Positions 38,684 through 46,113 of a stretch of DNA of 64,000 nt are shown here, in pieces. The notes under the pieces are model-generated. The model did not search any database, was not told where the DNA came from, and saw nothing but the letters and a program-made list of their open reading frames with translations. The translations under genes were made by a program, and so were the position numbers. The first letter of the stretch is position 1. Each line of letters starts with the position of its first letter. The stretch is from Alistipes onderdonkii (GTDB lineage: Bacteria > Bacteroidota > Bacteroidia > Bacteroidales > Rikenellaceae). Location: positions 3,534,001-3,598,000 of the forward strand of contig NZ_CP102251.1 of NCBI RefSeq assembly GCF_025145285.1, given 5' to 3'.

Positions 38684-39562
38684 TTAGAAATCGAGTCCGA
38701 AGCTGATGCTGTACGTATTGTGCAGCAGCGTCTCCTTGCGTGCGATCAGGTAGGCGAAATCGAGGCGCAGGTGCAGGAACCGCACGCCGGCGCCGACCGA
38801 CCCGTAGGTGGGGTAGTAATTCCGCCGTTCGCCGTAGTGGTAGCCCGCCCGCAGCTGGATGAGCTGCATGAGGTTGTATTCGGCGCCCACCGACATCTGG
38901 AACCCGCGCACCCGCGCCGGGGAGAAATAGTAGCCCCAGTCCGCCCCGACGGTTATTTCGTGGGCATCGGTGAGGAACGTATCCAGCGCCACGCCCGCCG
39001 TGAGATCCATCGGCAGCGTATAGTCCGTTTTCCCGAGGTAACCGCCCAGGTTGCCCAGCTTGCCGCCGACGCGCAGCGTAGAGTAGCTGCCGACGTTCTC
39101 CAGCGGCTGCGACCACGCAACGCTCAGGTCGACGGCCAGTGCGTCGGCCGTGTCGTCGTGGCGTTTGAGGTGCATGTAGCGCCCCACGATGCCGACGGCC
39201 CACCTCTCGCCCAGGCGGCGCGAATAGCCCAGGTCGACGGCCATGTCGTTGTTGCCCCGTTCGCGCAGGTACTGCCGCCAGCCGATTTGTGCCATGTTGA
39301 CGTTGTCGAACCGGCAGAACCCGGTCACGGCATAGTAGTCGAACTCGCCCTGCCCGTAGTAGGACGAGGAGACCTGCGAGGGCATCTGCGAAAAGATGGC
39401 CGTCGCCGAATTATTATAGATGGCGTGCGAACCCGACAGGGTCGTCATGGCTACGCCGCCCATGCCGAGCGCCTTGGCGTCGGGTGTCGGGAGCGTAGCC
39501 TCCTGCGCCGAAGCATACAGCGCGGCGGCAAGGAGTGCCAGGGTGGTTGTCAGACGTTTCAT
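38684..39562 (-). CDS. PorV/PorQ-family outer-membrane barrel protein
   Basis: The 292-residue protein has a signal peptide ending YASAQ and a FadL-like barrel pattern. The early part AKALGMGGVAMTTLSGSHAIYNNSA is characteristic of PorV/PorQ-type proteins (the 'A..GMGG......... A..NPA' loop). PorV and PorQ belong to the type IX secretion system or resemble it: PorV is a shuttle for cargo, PorQ a PorZ anchor. I cannot tell which without comparison; length (about 300) is nearer PorQ. No other T9SS genes are in the window. ATG 39562 starts the signal peptide; the longer frame crosses the -7 element. Confidence 0.78.
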   Translation of the reverse strand: MKRLTTTLALLAAALYASAQEATLPTPDAKALGMGGVAMTTLSGSHAIYNNSATAIFSQMPSQVSSSYYGQGEFDYYAVTGFCRFDNVNMAQIGWRQYLRERGNNDMAVDLGYSRRLGERWAVGIVGRYMHLKRHDDTADALAVDLSVAWSQPLENVGSYSTLRVGGKLGNLGGYLGKTDYTLPMDLTAGVALDTFLTDAHEITVGADWGYYFSPARVRGFQMSVGAEYNLMQLIQLRAGYHYGERRNYYPTYGSVGAGVRFLHLRLDFAYLIARKETLLHNTYSISFGLDF

Positions 39563-39566
39563 ACGG

Positions 39567-39574
39567 CAAATATA
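39567..39574 (-). promoter_or_regulatory. -7 element (TATATTTG) for the PorV/PorQ gene
   Basis: Minus-strand TATATTTG fits TAnnTTTG and lies only 4 bases before the ATG at 39562, implying a leaderless or very short-leader mRNA. No good -33 box was found. Confidence 0.5.
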
Positions 39575-39623
39575 GCAAAAAAGATGCAACTTCCATTCCG
39601 GGGCGCTGCCTGCGCACGTTCCG

Positions 39624-40280
39624 TCAGCACGAAATCCGTTTCAGGTGGGCTGCCACCAGTTCGAAGAAGCGCGAAATATGCTCCCCGTCGACGAAAGCGT
39701 GGTTGACGAAGATCGAGAGGGGCATCACGAGCCGGCCTTCGCGTGCGACCGCCTTGCCGGCGTTCATCAACGGGTATTCGGTGGGCTGGCCGGGTGCTCC
39801 CTGGGCATAGGTGACCGAGGTGAAATAGAGTTTCGGCGTGGCGCTCAGGAGGAAGACATCGTAGTCGCCCTGTGCCTGCAACACTTTTTCCTCCCCGTAA
39901 GGATCCCCGTCGGAAGGAATGCCGGTGACGATGGCGCGCGCCCGGGCATAGAACCTGTCGAACTCGGCGTGGTAGGGGATGCGGACGGTGTAGAACGTGC
40001 GTCCCGGGACGGCAATCGGCGTGATGACGTCCACCCTGTCGTGGTAAACCACGTTGCCGCTGCTGTCGGTGCGGTAGCGAAACTCTTCGATCTCGTTTAC
40101 CGAACGCAGGACGGCATAGAGGTAGTAGAGGAAGAACGAACGCCCGGTGGCCTTCGCCGCCGCGCGGGCTTCGGTGCAGTCGACCTCGGTCGCTACCGAA
40201 ATCCAGGAATTGAGGAAATTGCGGAAGAAGGCGTAATTGTCGCGCCGCTCCCATGTTTCGATGTCTACGATATGTTTCAT
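39624..40280 (-). CDS. Chloramphenicol acetyltransferase-like protein (CatA fold)
   Basis: The 218-residue cytosolic protein has the type A CAT pattern: [20 protein letters not shown] at the N-terminus and the catalytic His motif HAFVDG near the C-terminus ([15 protein letters not shown]), where CatA enzymes have HxxxDG. CatA enzymes acetylate chloramphenicol with acetyl-CoA. Bacteroidota chromosomes often carry CAT-like genes of unproven activity, so drug resistance is not implied. It is a single gene with its own promoter. Confidence 0.86.
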   Translation of the reverse strand: MKHIVDIETWERRDNYAFFRNFLNSWISVATEVDCTEARAAAKATGRSFFLYYLYAVLRSVNEIEEFRYRTDSSGNVVYHDRVDVITPIAVPGRTFYTVRIPYHAEFDRFYARARAIVTGIPSDGDPYGEEKVLQAQGDYDVFLLSATPKLYFTSVTYAQGAPGQPTEYPLMNAGKAVAREGRLVMPLSIFVNHAFVDGEHISRFFELVAAHLKRISC

Positions 40281-40295
40281 GGCGGAAATTTTCCG

Positions 40296-40303
40296 CAAAG
40301 ATA
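40296..40303 (-). promoter_or_regulatory. -7 element (TATCTTTG) for the CAT-like gene
   Basis: Exact minus-strand TAnnTTTG match 15 bases before the ATG at 40280. The leader would be under 15 bases. Confidence 0.55.
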
Positions 40304-40524
40304 GCGATTCCCATTGCAGTTTGTCGTGCGGCCGGCGGAATTTTGCATGCCGGACGATTGCCGTTGTGCGGCGGGCATCTTGGGGCGGGGGAGGCAATTA
40401 CGTCCGCTTCCCGCTGCGTGACCGCCGCGGCATGGTGCAATTGCATGCGCTCCGTTGCGTGACGCTCCGCGGCCGGCTGCGGGACAGCGGCAATACGATA
40501 AGTTCCCTGCGGGGGTATGGCCGT
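40304..40524. other. Intergenic region between the CAT-like gene and fabG, no supported gene
   Basis: GC-rich; includes short palindromes such as GCAATTGC around 40440. No convincing frame or RNA structure before the fabG terminator. Confidence 0.4.
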
Positions 40525-40563
40525 AAAAAAGCACCCGCCCGAACCTGTTCGGGACGGATGCTT
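40525..40563 (-). terminator. Terminator after fabG
   Basis: On the minus strand AAGCATCCGTCCCGAAC pairs with GTTCGGGCGGGTGCTT with two mismatches, followed by TTTT. It is 60 bases past the fabG stop. Confidence 0.85.
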
Positions 40564-40623
40564 CGATTCGCGTCCGATGCCTTGCGGCATGGTTTTACGT
40601 ATTTCTATGGCCTGTACCGCCTT

Positions 40624-41370
40624 TTAGCAGTTCATCGCGCCGCAGCAGTGGATGACCTGCCCGCTGACATACGACGAGAGATCCGACGCGAGGAACAGCG
40701 CGACTTTCGCCACATCCTCGGGCGTGCCGCCGCGGCGGAGCGGGATCTGCTTGTACCAGCCTTCTTTCACCTCGTCGGGCAGCTTGTCGGTCATCTCGGT
40801 CATGATGAAGCCCGGGGCGATGGCGTTGGCGCGGATGCCGCGAGGGCCCATCTCCTTGGCGATCGACTTGGCCAGGCCGATCATGCCGGCCTTCGAGGCT
40901 GAATAGTTGCACTGGCCCGCGTTGCCGCTGACGCCCACCACCGACGACATGTTGATGATCGAACCGCTCTTCTGGCGGGCCATAATGGGCGTCACGGCAT
41001 GGATGAAGTTGAACGCCGACTTGAGGTTTACGGTCAGCACGGCGTCCCACTGCGCCTCGGACATGCGCATCATCAGGCCGTCCTTGGTGATGCCGGCGTT
41101 GTTCACCAGGATGTCTATGCGGCCGAAGTCCTTCACGATCCGGTCGATGACCTCATGCGTCTCTTCGAAATTCGCCGCATTCGAGGCATAGCCTTTGGCC
41201 TTGACGCCCAGCGCTGCGATCTCGGCCTCGGTGGCCTTGCCGTTCTCGTCGATCGCCAGGTCGGTGAACGCCACATCGGCGCCTTCCTTGGCGAATTCAA
41301 GTGCGATGGCTTTGCCGATGCCGCGGGCTGCACCCGTTACGACAGCCACTTTTCCTTCGAGTAATTTCAT
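40624..41370 (-). CDS. fabG: 3-oxoacyl-[acyl-carrier-protein] reductase (SDR)
   Basis: FabG reduces 3-oxoacyl-ACP with NADPH in fatty-acid elongation. The 248-residue protein has the SDR cofactor motif TGAARGIG (residues 12-19), NNAGITKDGLMMRM, the catalytic SSVVGVSGNAGQCNYSASK (Ser, Tyr, Lys) and IAPGFIMTEMTDKLP, which matches FabG closely. The open frame continues far upstream on this strand to 44076, but that extension is antisense to glyA and later genes and is not coding. The ATG at 41370 follows a promoter. No other fab genes are adjacent. The protein ends HCCGAMNC, whereas most FabG end '..(V/L)(D)GGMxM'. Confidence 0.93.
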   Translation of the reverse strand: MKLLEGKVAVVTGAARGIGKAIALEFAKEGADVAFTDLAIDENGKATEAEIAALGVKAKGYASNAANFEETHEVIDRIVKDFGRIDILVNNAGITKDGLMMRMSEAQWDAVLTVNLKSAFNFIHAVTPIMARQKSGSIINMSSVVGVSGNAGQCNYSASKAGMIGLAKSIAKEMGPRGIRANAIAPGFIMTEMTDKLPDEVKEGWYKQIPLRRGGTPEDVAKVALFLASDLSSYVSGQVIHCCGAMNC

Positions 41371-41436
41371 AACTTTCAACGTATTAAGAGTTTCGGTAAA
41401 ATATTCTGTTTTTCCTTTTTTCGTCCAAAAGACGAA

Positions 41437-41444
41437 CAAAGTTA
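41437..41444 (-). promoter_or_regulatory. -7 element (TAACTTTG) for fabG
   Basis: Minus-strand TAACTTTG fits TAnnTTTG, 66 bases before the fabG ATG. It lies in the same 171-base divergent gap as the glyA promoter. Confidence 0.5.
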
Positions 41445-41496
41445 AGAAAAATATTTTGAAACGTCCCGCCGCCGCCGGATTTTCGCCAAATATTAC

Positions 41497-41504
41497 TAAC
41501 TTTA
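41497..41504 (+). promoter_or_regulatory. -7-like element (TAACTTTA) for glyA
   Basis: TAACTTTA differs from TAnnTTTG at the last base only and lies 37 bases before the glyA ATG. Confidence 0.4.
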
Positions 41505-41541
41505 CCGTCCGTAAACGGAATTTCGTAAAACCCTTAACGAT

Positions 41542-42822
41542 ATGAAAAGAGACACCCAGATTTTCGATCTGATCGCCGCCGAGCGCAGCCGTCAGATGCA
41601 TGGCATCGAATTGATCGCCTCGGAGAATTTCGTCAGCGACCAGGTCATGGAAGCCATGGGCTCCGTGCTGACCAACAAATATGCCGAGGGCTATCCCGGG
41701 GCCCGCTATTACGGCGGCTGCGAGGTCGTGGACAAGGTCGAGACACTCGCCATCGAACGCATCTGCCGCCTCTACGGCGCCGAATACGCCAACGTGCAGC
41801 CCCACTCGGGCGCACAGGCCAACATGGCGGTATTCTTCGCCTGCATGCAGCCGGGCGATACCTTCATGGGGCTCGACCTGGCGCACGGAGGCCACCTTTC
41901 GCACGGTTCGCCGGTCAACATGTCGGGCAAGTATTTCAACGCCGTGGGTTACCAGTTGGACGAGGCCACGGGTGTCATCGACTACGACGCCATGGAACGC
42001 AAGGCGCTGGAGTGCAAGCCCAAGGTGATCGTCGGAGGCGCCTCGGCCTATTCGCGCGAATGGGATTACAAACGTATGCGCGCCATCGCAGACAAGGTGG
42101 GGGCGTTGCTGCTCGTGGACATGGCGCACACGGCCGGCCTGATCGCCGCCGGGCTGCTGGACAACCCCGTGAAATACGCGCATATCGTCACCTCGACGAC
42201 GCACAAGACCCTGCGCGGCCCGCGCGGCGGTATTATCCTGATGGGCAAGGATTTCGAGAACCCCTGGGGGCTCACCACGCCCAAGGGTGCCGTGAAGATG
42301 ATGTCGCAAATCCTCAATTCGGCCGTATTCCCCGGCATCCAGGGCGGGCCGCTCGAACACGTCATCGCCGCCAAGGCCGTGGCGTTCGGCGAGGCGCTCG
42401 AGCCCTCGTACAAGGAGTACCAGGCGCAGGTGCAGAAGAACGCCAGGGCGATGGCCGAAGCGTTCGTTAAACGCGGTTACAAGATCGTTTCGGGCGGCAC
42501 GGACAACCACCTGATGCTGGTCGATCTGCGCACGAAGTTCCCCGAGCTGACGGGCAAGCTGGCCGAGAAGTGCCTCGTGGCGGCCGACATCACCACCAAC
42601 AAGAACATGGTGCCGTTCGACAGCCGCTCGCCGTTCCAGACTTCGGGGCTGCGCTTCGGGACGCCGGCCATCACCACCCGCGGCCTGAAGGAGGACAGGA
42701 TGGACTACATCGTCGGCCTGATCGACCGGGTGCTGCACGACCCCGAGAACGAGGCCAATATCGCCGCCGTACGCAAGGACGTGAACGCCCTGATGGCCGG
42801 CTATCCGCTTTTCGCGTGGTAA
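41542..42822 (+). CDS. glyA: Serine hydroxymethyltransferase
   Basis: GlyA interconverts serine and glycine and loads one-carbon units on tetrahydrofolate. The 426-residue protein shows [62 protein letters not shown], and the PLP lysine in [14 protein letters not shown]. Length matches bacterial SHMT (about 420). It is followed 12 bases later by the DUF2461 gene, so both may be on one transcript. No glycine riboswitch is visible in the leader. Confidence 0.97.
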   Translation: MKRDTQIFDLIAAERSRQMHGIELIASENFVSDQVMEAMGSVLTNKYAEGYPGARYYGGCEVVDKVETLAIERICRLYGAEYANVQPHSGAQANMAVFFACMQPGDTFMGLDLAHGGHLSHGSPVNMSGKYFNAVGYQLDEATGVIDYDAMERKALECKPKVIVGGASAYSREWDYKRMRAIADKVGALLLVDMAHTAGLIAAGLLDNPVKYAHIVTSTTHKTLRGPRGGIILMGKDFENPWGLTTPKGAVKMMSQILNSAVFPGIQGGPLEHVIAAKAVAFGEALEPSYKEYQAQVQKNARAMAEAFVKRGYKIVSGGTDNHLMLVDLRTKFPELTGKLAEKCLVAADITTNKNMVPFDSRSPFQTSGLRFGTPAITTRGLKEDRMDYIVGLIDRVLHDPENEANIAAVRKDVNALMAGYPLFAW

Positions 42823-42834
42823 AATTCCGGTAGG

Positions 42835-43515
42835 ATGAAAGAGGTCATCGACTTTTTCCGCCGCCTGCACGACAACAACGACCGTGCATGGTTCGACGCC
42901 CACCGCACCGAATGGGCGCACGTGAAGGGACGCTTCGCGGCTTTCACGGAGCAGCTCATCGCCGGGATCGCCGAGTTCGACCCTACGGTGCGCGGCCTCA
43001 GGGTGCAGGACTGCACCTACCGCATCGCCCGCGACACGCGGTTCAGTCCCGACAAGTCGCCCTATAAAACATATATAGGTGCGTATATCGCGCCCAAGGG
43101 CAAGAAGTCGGGGTTTGCAGGCTACTATTTCCACATCGAACCCTGCTGCGACAGCCTGGTGTGGAGCAACCTGCTTTCGGCGGGGCTCTACTGCCCCGAG
43201 CCGGTCGTGCTGCGCAGCGTGCGCGAGGAGATCCTCGACAACGGTGCGGAAATCGCGGCGGCCATCCGCAAGGCCAAGGGGTTCGGCATCGTCGAAGAGA
43301 ACAAGCTCAAGCGGGTTCCTACGGGATTCCCTGCCGACAGCGAGTATGCCGAGATGCTGAAGCTCAAGGATTTCTATATCGCCAAGCGGATCACCGAGGA
43401 GTTCCTGCTCTCGGACGACCTGCTGGAGCGAACCCTCGCGGAGTTCCGCCGCACGCAGCCGTTCATCGCGATCCTGAACCGTGCCGTGCAGTTCGCCCAC
43501 GAAGAGATGATGTGA
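42835..43515 (+). CDS. DUF2461 (TIGR02453) family protein
   Basis: A 226-residue cytosolic protein. The N-terminal FFRRLHDNNDRAWFDAHR and the middle RDTRFSPDKSPYKTYIGAYI, GYYFHIEP are the hallmarks of the DUF2461 family, which is common in Bacteroidota and of unknown function. The gene begins 12 bases after glyA and ends in a strong terminator, so it is likely co-transcribed with glyA; a metabolic link is possible but unproven. Confidence 0.88.
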   Translation: MKEVIDFFRRLHDNNDRAWFDAHRTEWAHVKGRFAAFTEQLIAGIAEFDPTVRGLRVQDCTYRIARDTRFSPDKSPYKTYIGAYIAPKGKKSGFAGYYFHIEPCCDSLVWSNLLSAGLYCPEPVVLRSVREEILDNGAEIAAAIRKAKGFGIVEENKLKRVPTGFPADSEYAEMLKLKDFYIAKRITEEFLLSDDLLERTLAEFRRTQPFIAILNRAVQFAHEEMM

Positions 43516-43534
43516 CCTGCCCGTGCAATAACGC

Positions 43535-43568
43535 AACCGCCTTCCCGGATCGGGGGAGGCGGTTTTTT
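43535..43568 (+). terminator. Terminator after glyA-DUF2461
   Basis: AACCGCCT... pairs with ...AGGCGGTT around a short GC-rich loop, and TTTTTT follows. 20 bases after the DUF2461 stop. Confidence 0.9.
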
Positions 43569-43922
43569 GTCGGCGGGAGCCTCCGGCGCGGCACTTCGCA
43601 GGGAATCGCATGTATGGCGGGCGCCATCCGCCGGAGGGGTCGTCAGGGCGGGACGGCTTCCAACCGTTTCGCCGTCGGCGACCGCACGGCCGGGGGAAGA
43701 GGGGCATGAAAAACAGCTCCCCGGCATCCTGCGGAAATTCGCAAGGGATCCCGAAATCCCGGTTCCCGGCGGGACGGGACGGCAATTTCCATCCCTGCAG
43801 CGGTCGTGTCCCCGGTTCGGTGCCGTGGCCGGAAGCCCCGCCCGCGACAAAAAACGGCGAAATCCGCCGCCGCCCGAAAAAAACAGGGCGATTCTTTGCC
43901 TGCGGAATAGGTGATTCGCGCG
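43569..43922. other. Intergenic region before the PTS operon, no supported gene
   Basis: GC-rich, with an open frame in phase with the PTS permease (from 43610) that lacks hydrophobic or conserved character; I do not count it as coding. The final 40 bases turn AT-rich and hold the palindrome described next. No exact TAnnTTTG element was found here. Confidence 0.45.
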
Positions 43923-43948
43923 CTTTCCTTGTATTATATACAAGAAAG
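43923..43948. promoter_or_regulatory. Palindrome upstream of the PTS operon, candidate operator
   Basis: CTTGTAT (43928-43934), TAT spacer and ATACAAG (43938-43944) form a perfect 17-base palindrome, flanked by CTTTC and AAAG that extend the symmetry with one unpaired C. It ends 6 bases before the EIICBA ATG at 43955, so a repressor bound there would block transcription start or translation. Confidence 0.6.
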
Positions 43949-43954
43949 AAAGCT

Positions 43955-45841
43955 ATGCGACAACAAATACAGAAATTCGGCAGGGCCCTGAGCGGCATGG
44001 TCATGCCCAATATCGGCGCATTCATCGCGTGGGGATTCGTCACGGCGCTCTTCATCCCCTCGGGATGGTGGCCCAACGCTCAGATGGCACGCCTGGTCGA
44101 CCCGATGCTGACCTACCTGCTGCCGTTGCTGATCGCCTATACGGCCGGGCGCAACGTCGCCGGCGAACGGGGTGGCGTAATCGGGGCCATCGCCGCCATG
44201 GGCGTCATCGTCGGCAGCGACATCCCGATGTTCATCGGAGCCATGGTCATGGGCCCGCTGGGCGGGTATACGATCCGGTGGTTCGACAAACTTACGCAGG
44301 GACGCATAAAGGCGGGCTTCGAGATGCTCGTGAGCAATTTCTCGATAGGCATCCTCGGTATGCTGCTGGCCATACTGGGCTATTGGGTCATCGGCGGTGC
44401 GGTGACGGGGCTGACGCTGCTGGTCAGCAACGGCGTGGAGGTCGTGATCCGCCACGGACTGCTGCCGCTCGTGTCGCTTCTGGTCGAGCCGTCCAAGGTG
44501 CTGTTCCTCAATAATGCCCTGAACCACGGCATCTTCTCGCCGATCGGCATCGAGCAGGCCCGCGAAACCGGGCAGTCGATCATGTTCCTGCTGGAAACGA
44601 ATCCCGGGCCCGGGCTGGGCGTACTGCTGGCCTGCTGTTTTTTCGGCCGCGGCAATATGCGCCAGTCGGCACCCGGCGCCGTAATCATCCAGTTCTTCGG
44701 CGGTATCCACGAAATCTATTTTCCCTATATCCTGGCGCGCCCGGCGCTGATCCTCGCCCCTGTTGCGGGCAGTGCCGCCGGGCTGCTGTTCTTTTCGCTT
44801 GCCGGGGCCGGACTGGTGGCGCCGGCTTCGCCCGGCAGCATCATTTCGGTGCTGGCCATGGCTCCCAAAGGCCAGACCCTCGTCGTGCTGGCCGGGGTGC
44901 TGATCTCCACGGCGGTGTCGCTGCTCATGGCGGCGCCCTTCGTCCGGCGTGCCGCCGCTGCGGAGGATATGCCGACAGGCGCAATCCCCGCCGCGCAGAG
45001 CGGGGCACCCGCCGTAAAGGCCGCGCTGCACTTCCCGGCACATATCCGCAAGGTGGTTTTCGCCTGCGATGCGGGCATGGGGTCGAGTGCGCTGGGTGCC
45101 ACGCGGTTTCGAAAAAGGCTCTCCGATGCGGGCATCGGCACGGCGGTCGGCAACTGTGCCGCGGACGGCATTCCCGCCGATGCCGACGTCGTTGTCTGCC
45201 AGTCCGTGCTGGCCGGGCGGATCGCCGGATCGGCACATGGAGCCGCGCTGGTCGTGATCGACAATTTCCTGGCAGACCCGGCCCTCGACGTCCTGTTCGC
45301 CCGGTTGGCGCAACAGGACGGTGCGGACGCACAGCCCTCCGACGCCGGCCTGCGAAGGGCGGGCGATGCCCCGGATCGCATGGCCTCCCCGCAGCCGGAC
45401 GATGCTGCGGGGCGGTCTCCCGGCGAGGTCTTGCGCCCCGGGAATATCCGGACGGGACTTTCCACCGAACCCAAGGAAGCCTCGATCCGGCGGGCCGGGG
45501 AACTGCTCGCAGCGGGCGGATATGTCGAACCCGGATATGCGGATGCCATGCTGCGCCGCGAGGAACTCGCAACGACCTATATGGGCATGGGCATCGCCAT
45601 TCCGCACGGCACGTCCGACGCCAAGAAGTGCGTCCTGCACTCGGGCATCGTGGTGCTGCAATACCCCGGCGGGGTTGCGTTCGGCGACGAAAAGGCATAC
45701 CTCGTAGTGGGCATTGCCGGCGTGGGGGACGCCCATCTGGATATCCTGGCCCGGCTGGGCGAGGTATTCGGGGACGAAGAACTGTTGCGGAGGCTGACGA
45801 CCGAAGGCGATCCGCAGGTGATATACGAAGCACTGAAATAA
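43955..45841 (+). CDS. mtlA: Mannitol-type PTS permease, EIICBA fusion
   Basis: The 628-residue protein carries the whole substrate-specific part of a hexitol PTS. Residues 1-335 are the membrane IIC domain (MPNIGAFIAWGF, GSDIPMFIGAMVMGPLGGY, GGIHEIYFPY at 249-258, the mannitol-family substrate motif). Residues about 365-450 are IIB with phospho-Cys 371 (FACDAGMGSSALGA). After a loose Asp/Pro/Arg-rich linker, residues 498-628 are IIA with phospho-His 551 (GMGIAIPHGT). Order and length match E. coli MtlA (637). The next genes are HPr and Enzyme I, so the whole chain is in one operon. The start ATG sits next to a palindrome. Mannitol is the best guess; other hexitols are possible. Confidence 0.92.
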   Translation: MRQQIQKFGRALSGMVMPNIGAFIAWGFVTALFIPSGWWPNAQMARLVDPMLTYLLPLLIAYTAGRNVAGERGGVIGAIAAMGVIVGSDIPMFIGAMVMGPLGGYTIRWFDKLTQGRIKAGFEMLVSNFSIGILGMLLAILGYWVIGGAVTGLTLLVSNGVEVVIRHGLLPLVSLLVEPSKVLFLNNALNHGIFSPIGIEQARETGQSIMFLLETNPGPGLGVLLACCFFGRGNMRQSAPGAVIIQFFGGIHEIYFPYILARPALILAPVAGSAAGLLFFSLAGAGLVAPASPGSIISVLAMAPKGQTLVVLAGVLISTAVSLLMAAPFVRRAAAAEDMPTGAIPAAQSGAPAVKAALHFPAHIRKVVFACDAGMGSSALGATRFRKRLSDAGIGTAVGNCAADGIPADADVVVCQSVLAGRIAGSAHGAALVVIDNFLADPALDVLFARLAQQDGADAQPSDAGLRRAGDAPDRMASPQPDDAAGRSPGEVLRPGNIRTGLSTEPKEASIRRAGELLAAGGYVEPGYADAMLRREELATTYMGMGIAIPHGTSDAKKCVLHSGIVVLQYPGGVAFGDEKAYLVVGIAGVGDAHLDILARLGEVFGDEELLRRLTTEGDPQVIYEALK

Positions 45842-45849
45842 CTACCTAT

Positions 45850-46113
45850 ATGACAACCGGAAAAGTAACGATCACCGCCCCGAACGGCATGCATGCGCGG
45901 CCTGCGGGCGAACTTGTAAAGTTAATCAGGGGGCTTGCGCCCGCCAGGATCACCCTGCGCACCGCAGCCCGGGAGGCCAGTGCCGTGAGCATTCTTTCGC
46001 TCCTGGCATTGGGGCTCAAACACGGCACCGAAGTGGAAGTCTGCGCCGAGGGCGGCGACGAAGCCGCCGCCGTGCGGGCCGTAACGGATTTCATCGCCGG
46101 CATCCGCGAATGA
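45850..46113 (+). CDS. ptsH: Phosphocarrier protein HPr
   Basis: An 87-residue cytosolic phosphocarrier that passes phosphate from Enzyme I to EIIA. The active-site His 15 is in NGMHARPAG, and the later segment EASAVSILSLLALGLKHG matches the HPr helix with a serine (Ser 47) at the regulatory position of Gram-positive HPr. It begins 8 bases after mtlA and its stop overlaps the start of the Enzyme I gene (ATGA). A regulatory kinase (HPrK) is not nearby. Confidence 0.95.
   Translation: MTTGKVTITAPNGMHARPAGELVKLIRGLAPARITLRTAAREASAVSILSLLALGLKHGTEVEVCAEGGDEAAAVRAVTDFIAGIRE

Noticed and set aside
39624..40280. CAT-like gene as an acquired resistance gene
   Set aside because: No insertion sequence, integrase or GC shift surrounds it and it has a normal host-type promoter, so mobile resistance is not supported.
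41371..41541. Glycine riboswitch before glyA
   Set aside because: The gap is short and AT-rich with promoter-like elements; I saw no tandem aptamer structure.
43610..43954. Upstream in-frame extension of EIICBA
   Set aside because: The extra 115 residues lack hydrophobic or PTS character, and the AT-rich palindrome sits directly before the ATG at 43955.
41371..44076. Long upstream extension of the fabG reading frame on the minus strand
   Set aside because: It is antisense to glyA, the DUF2461 gene and part of the PTS permease, all clear genes, and its translation shows no domain. High GC content creates such open frames.
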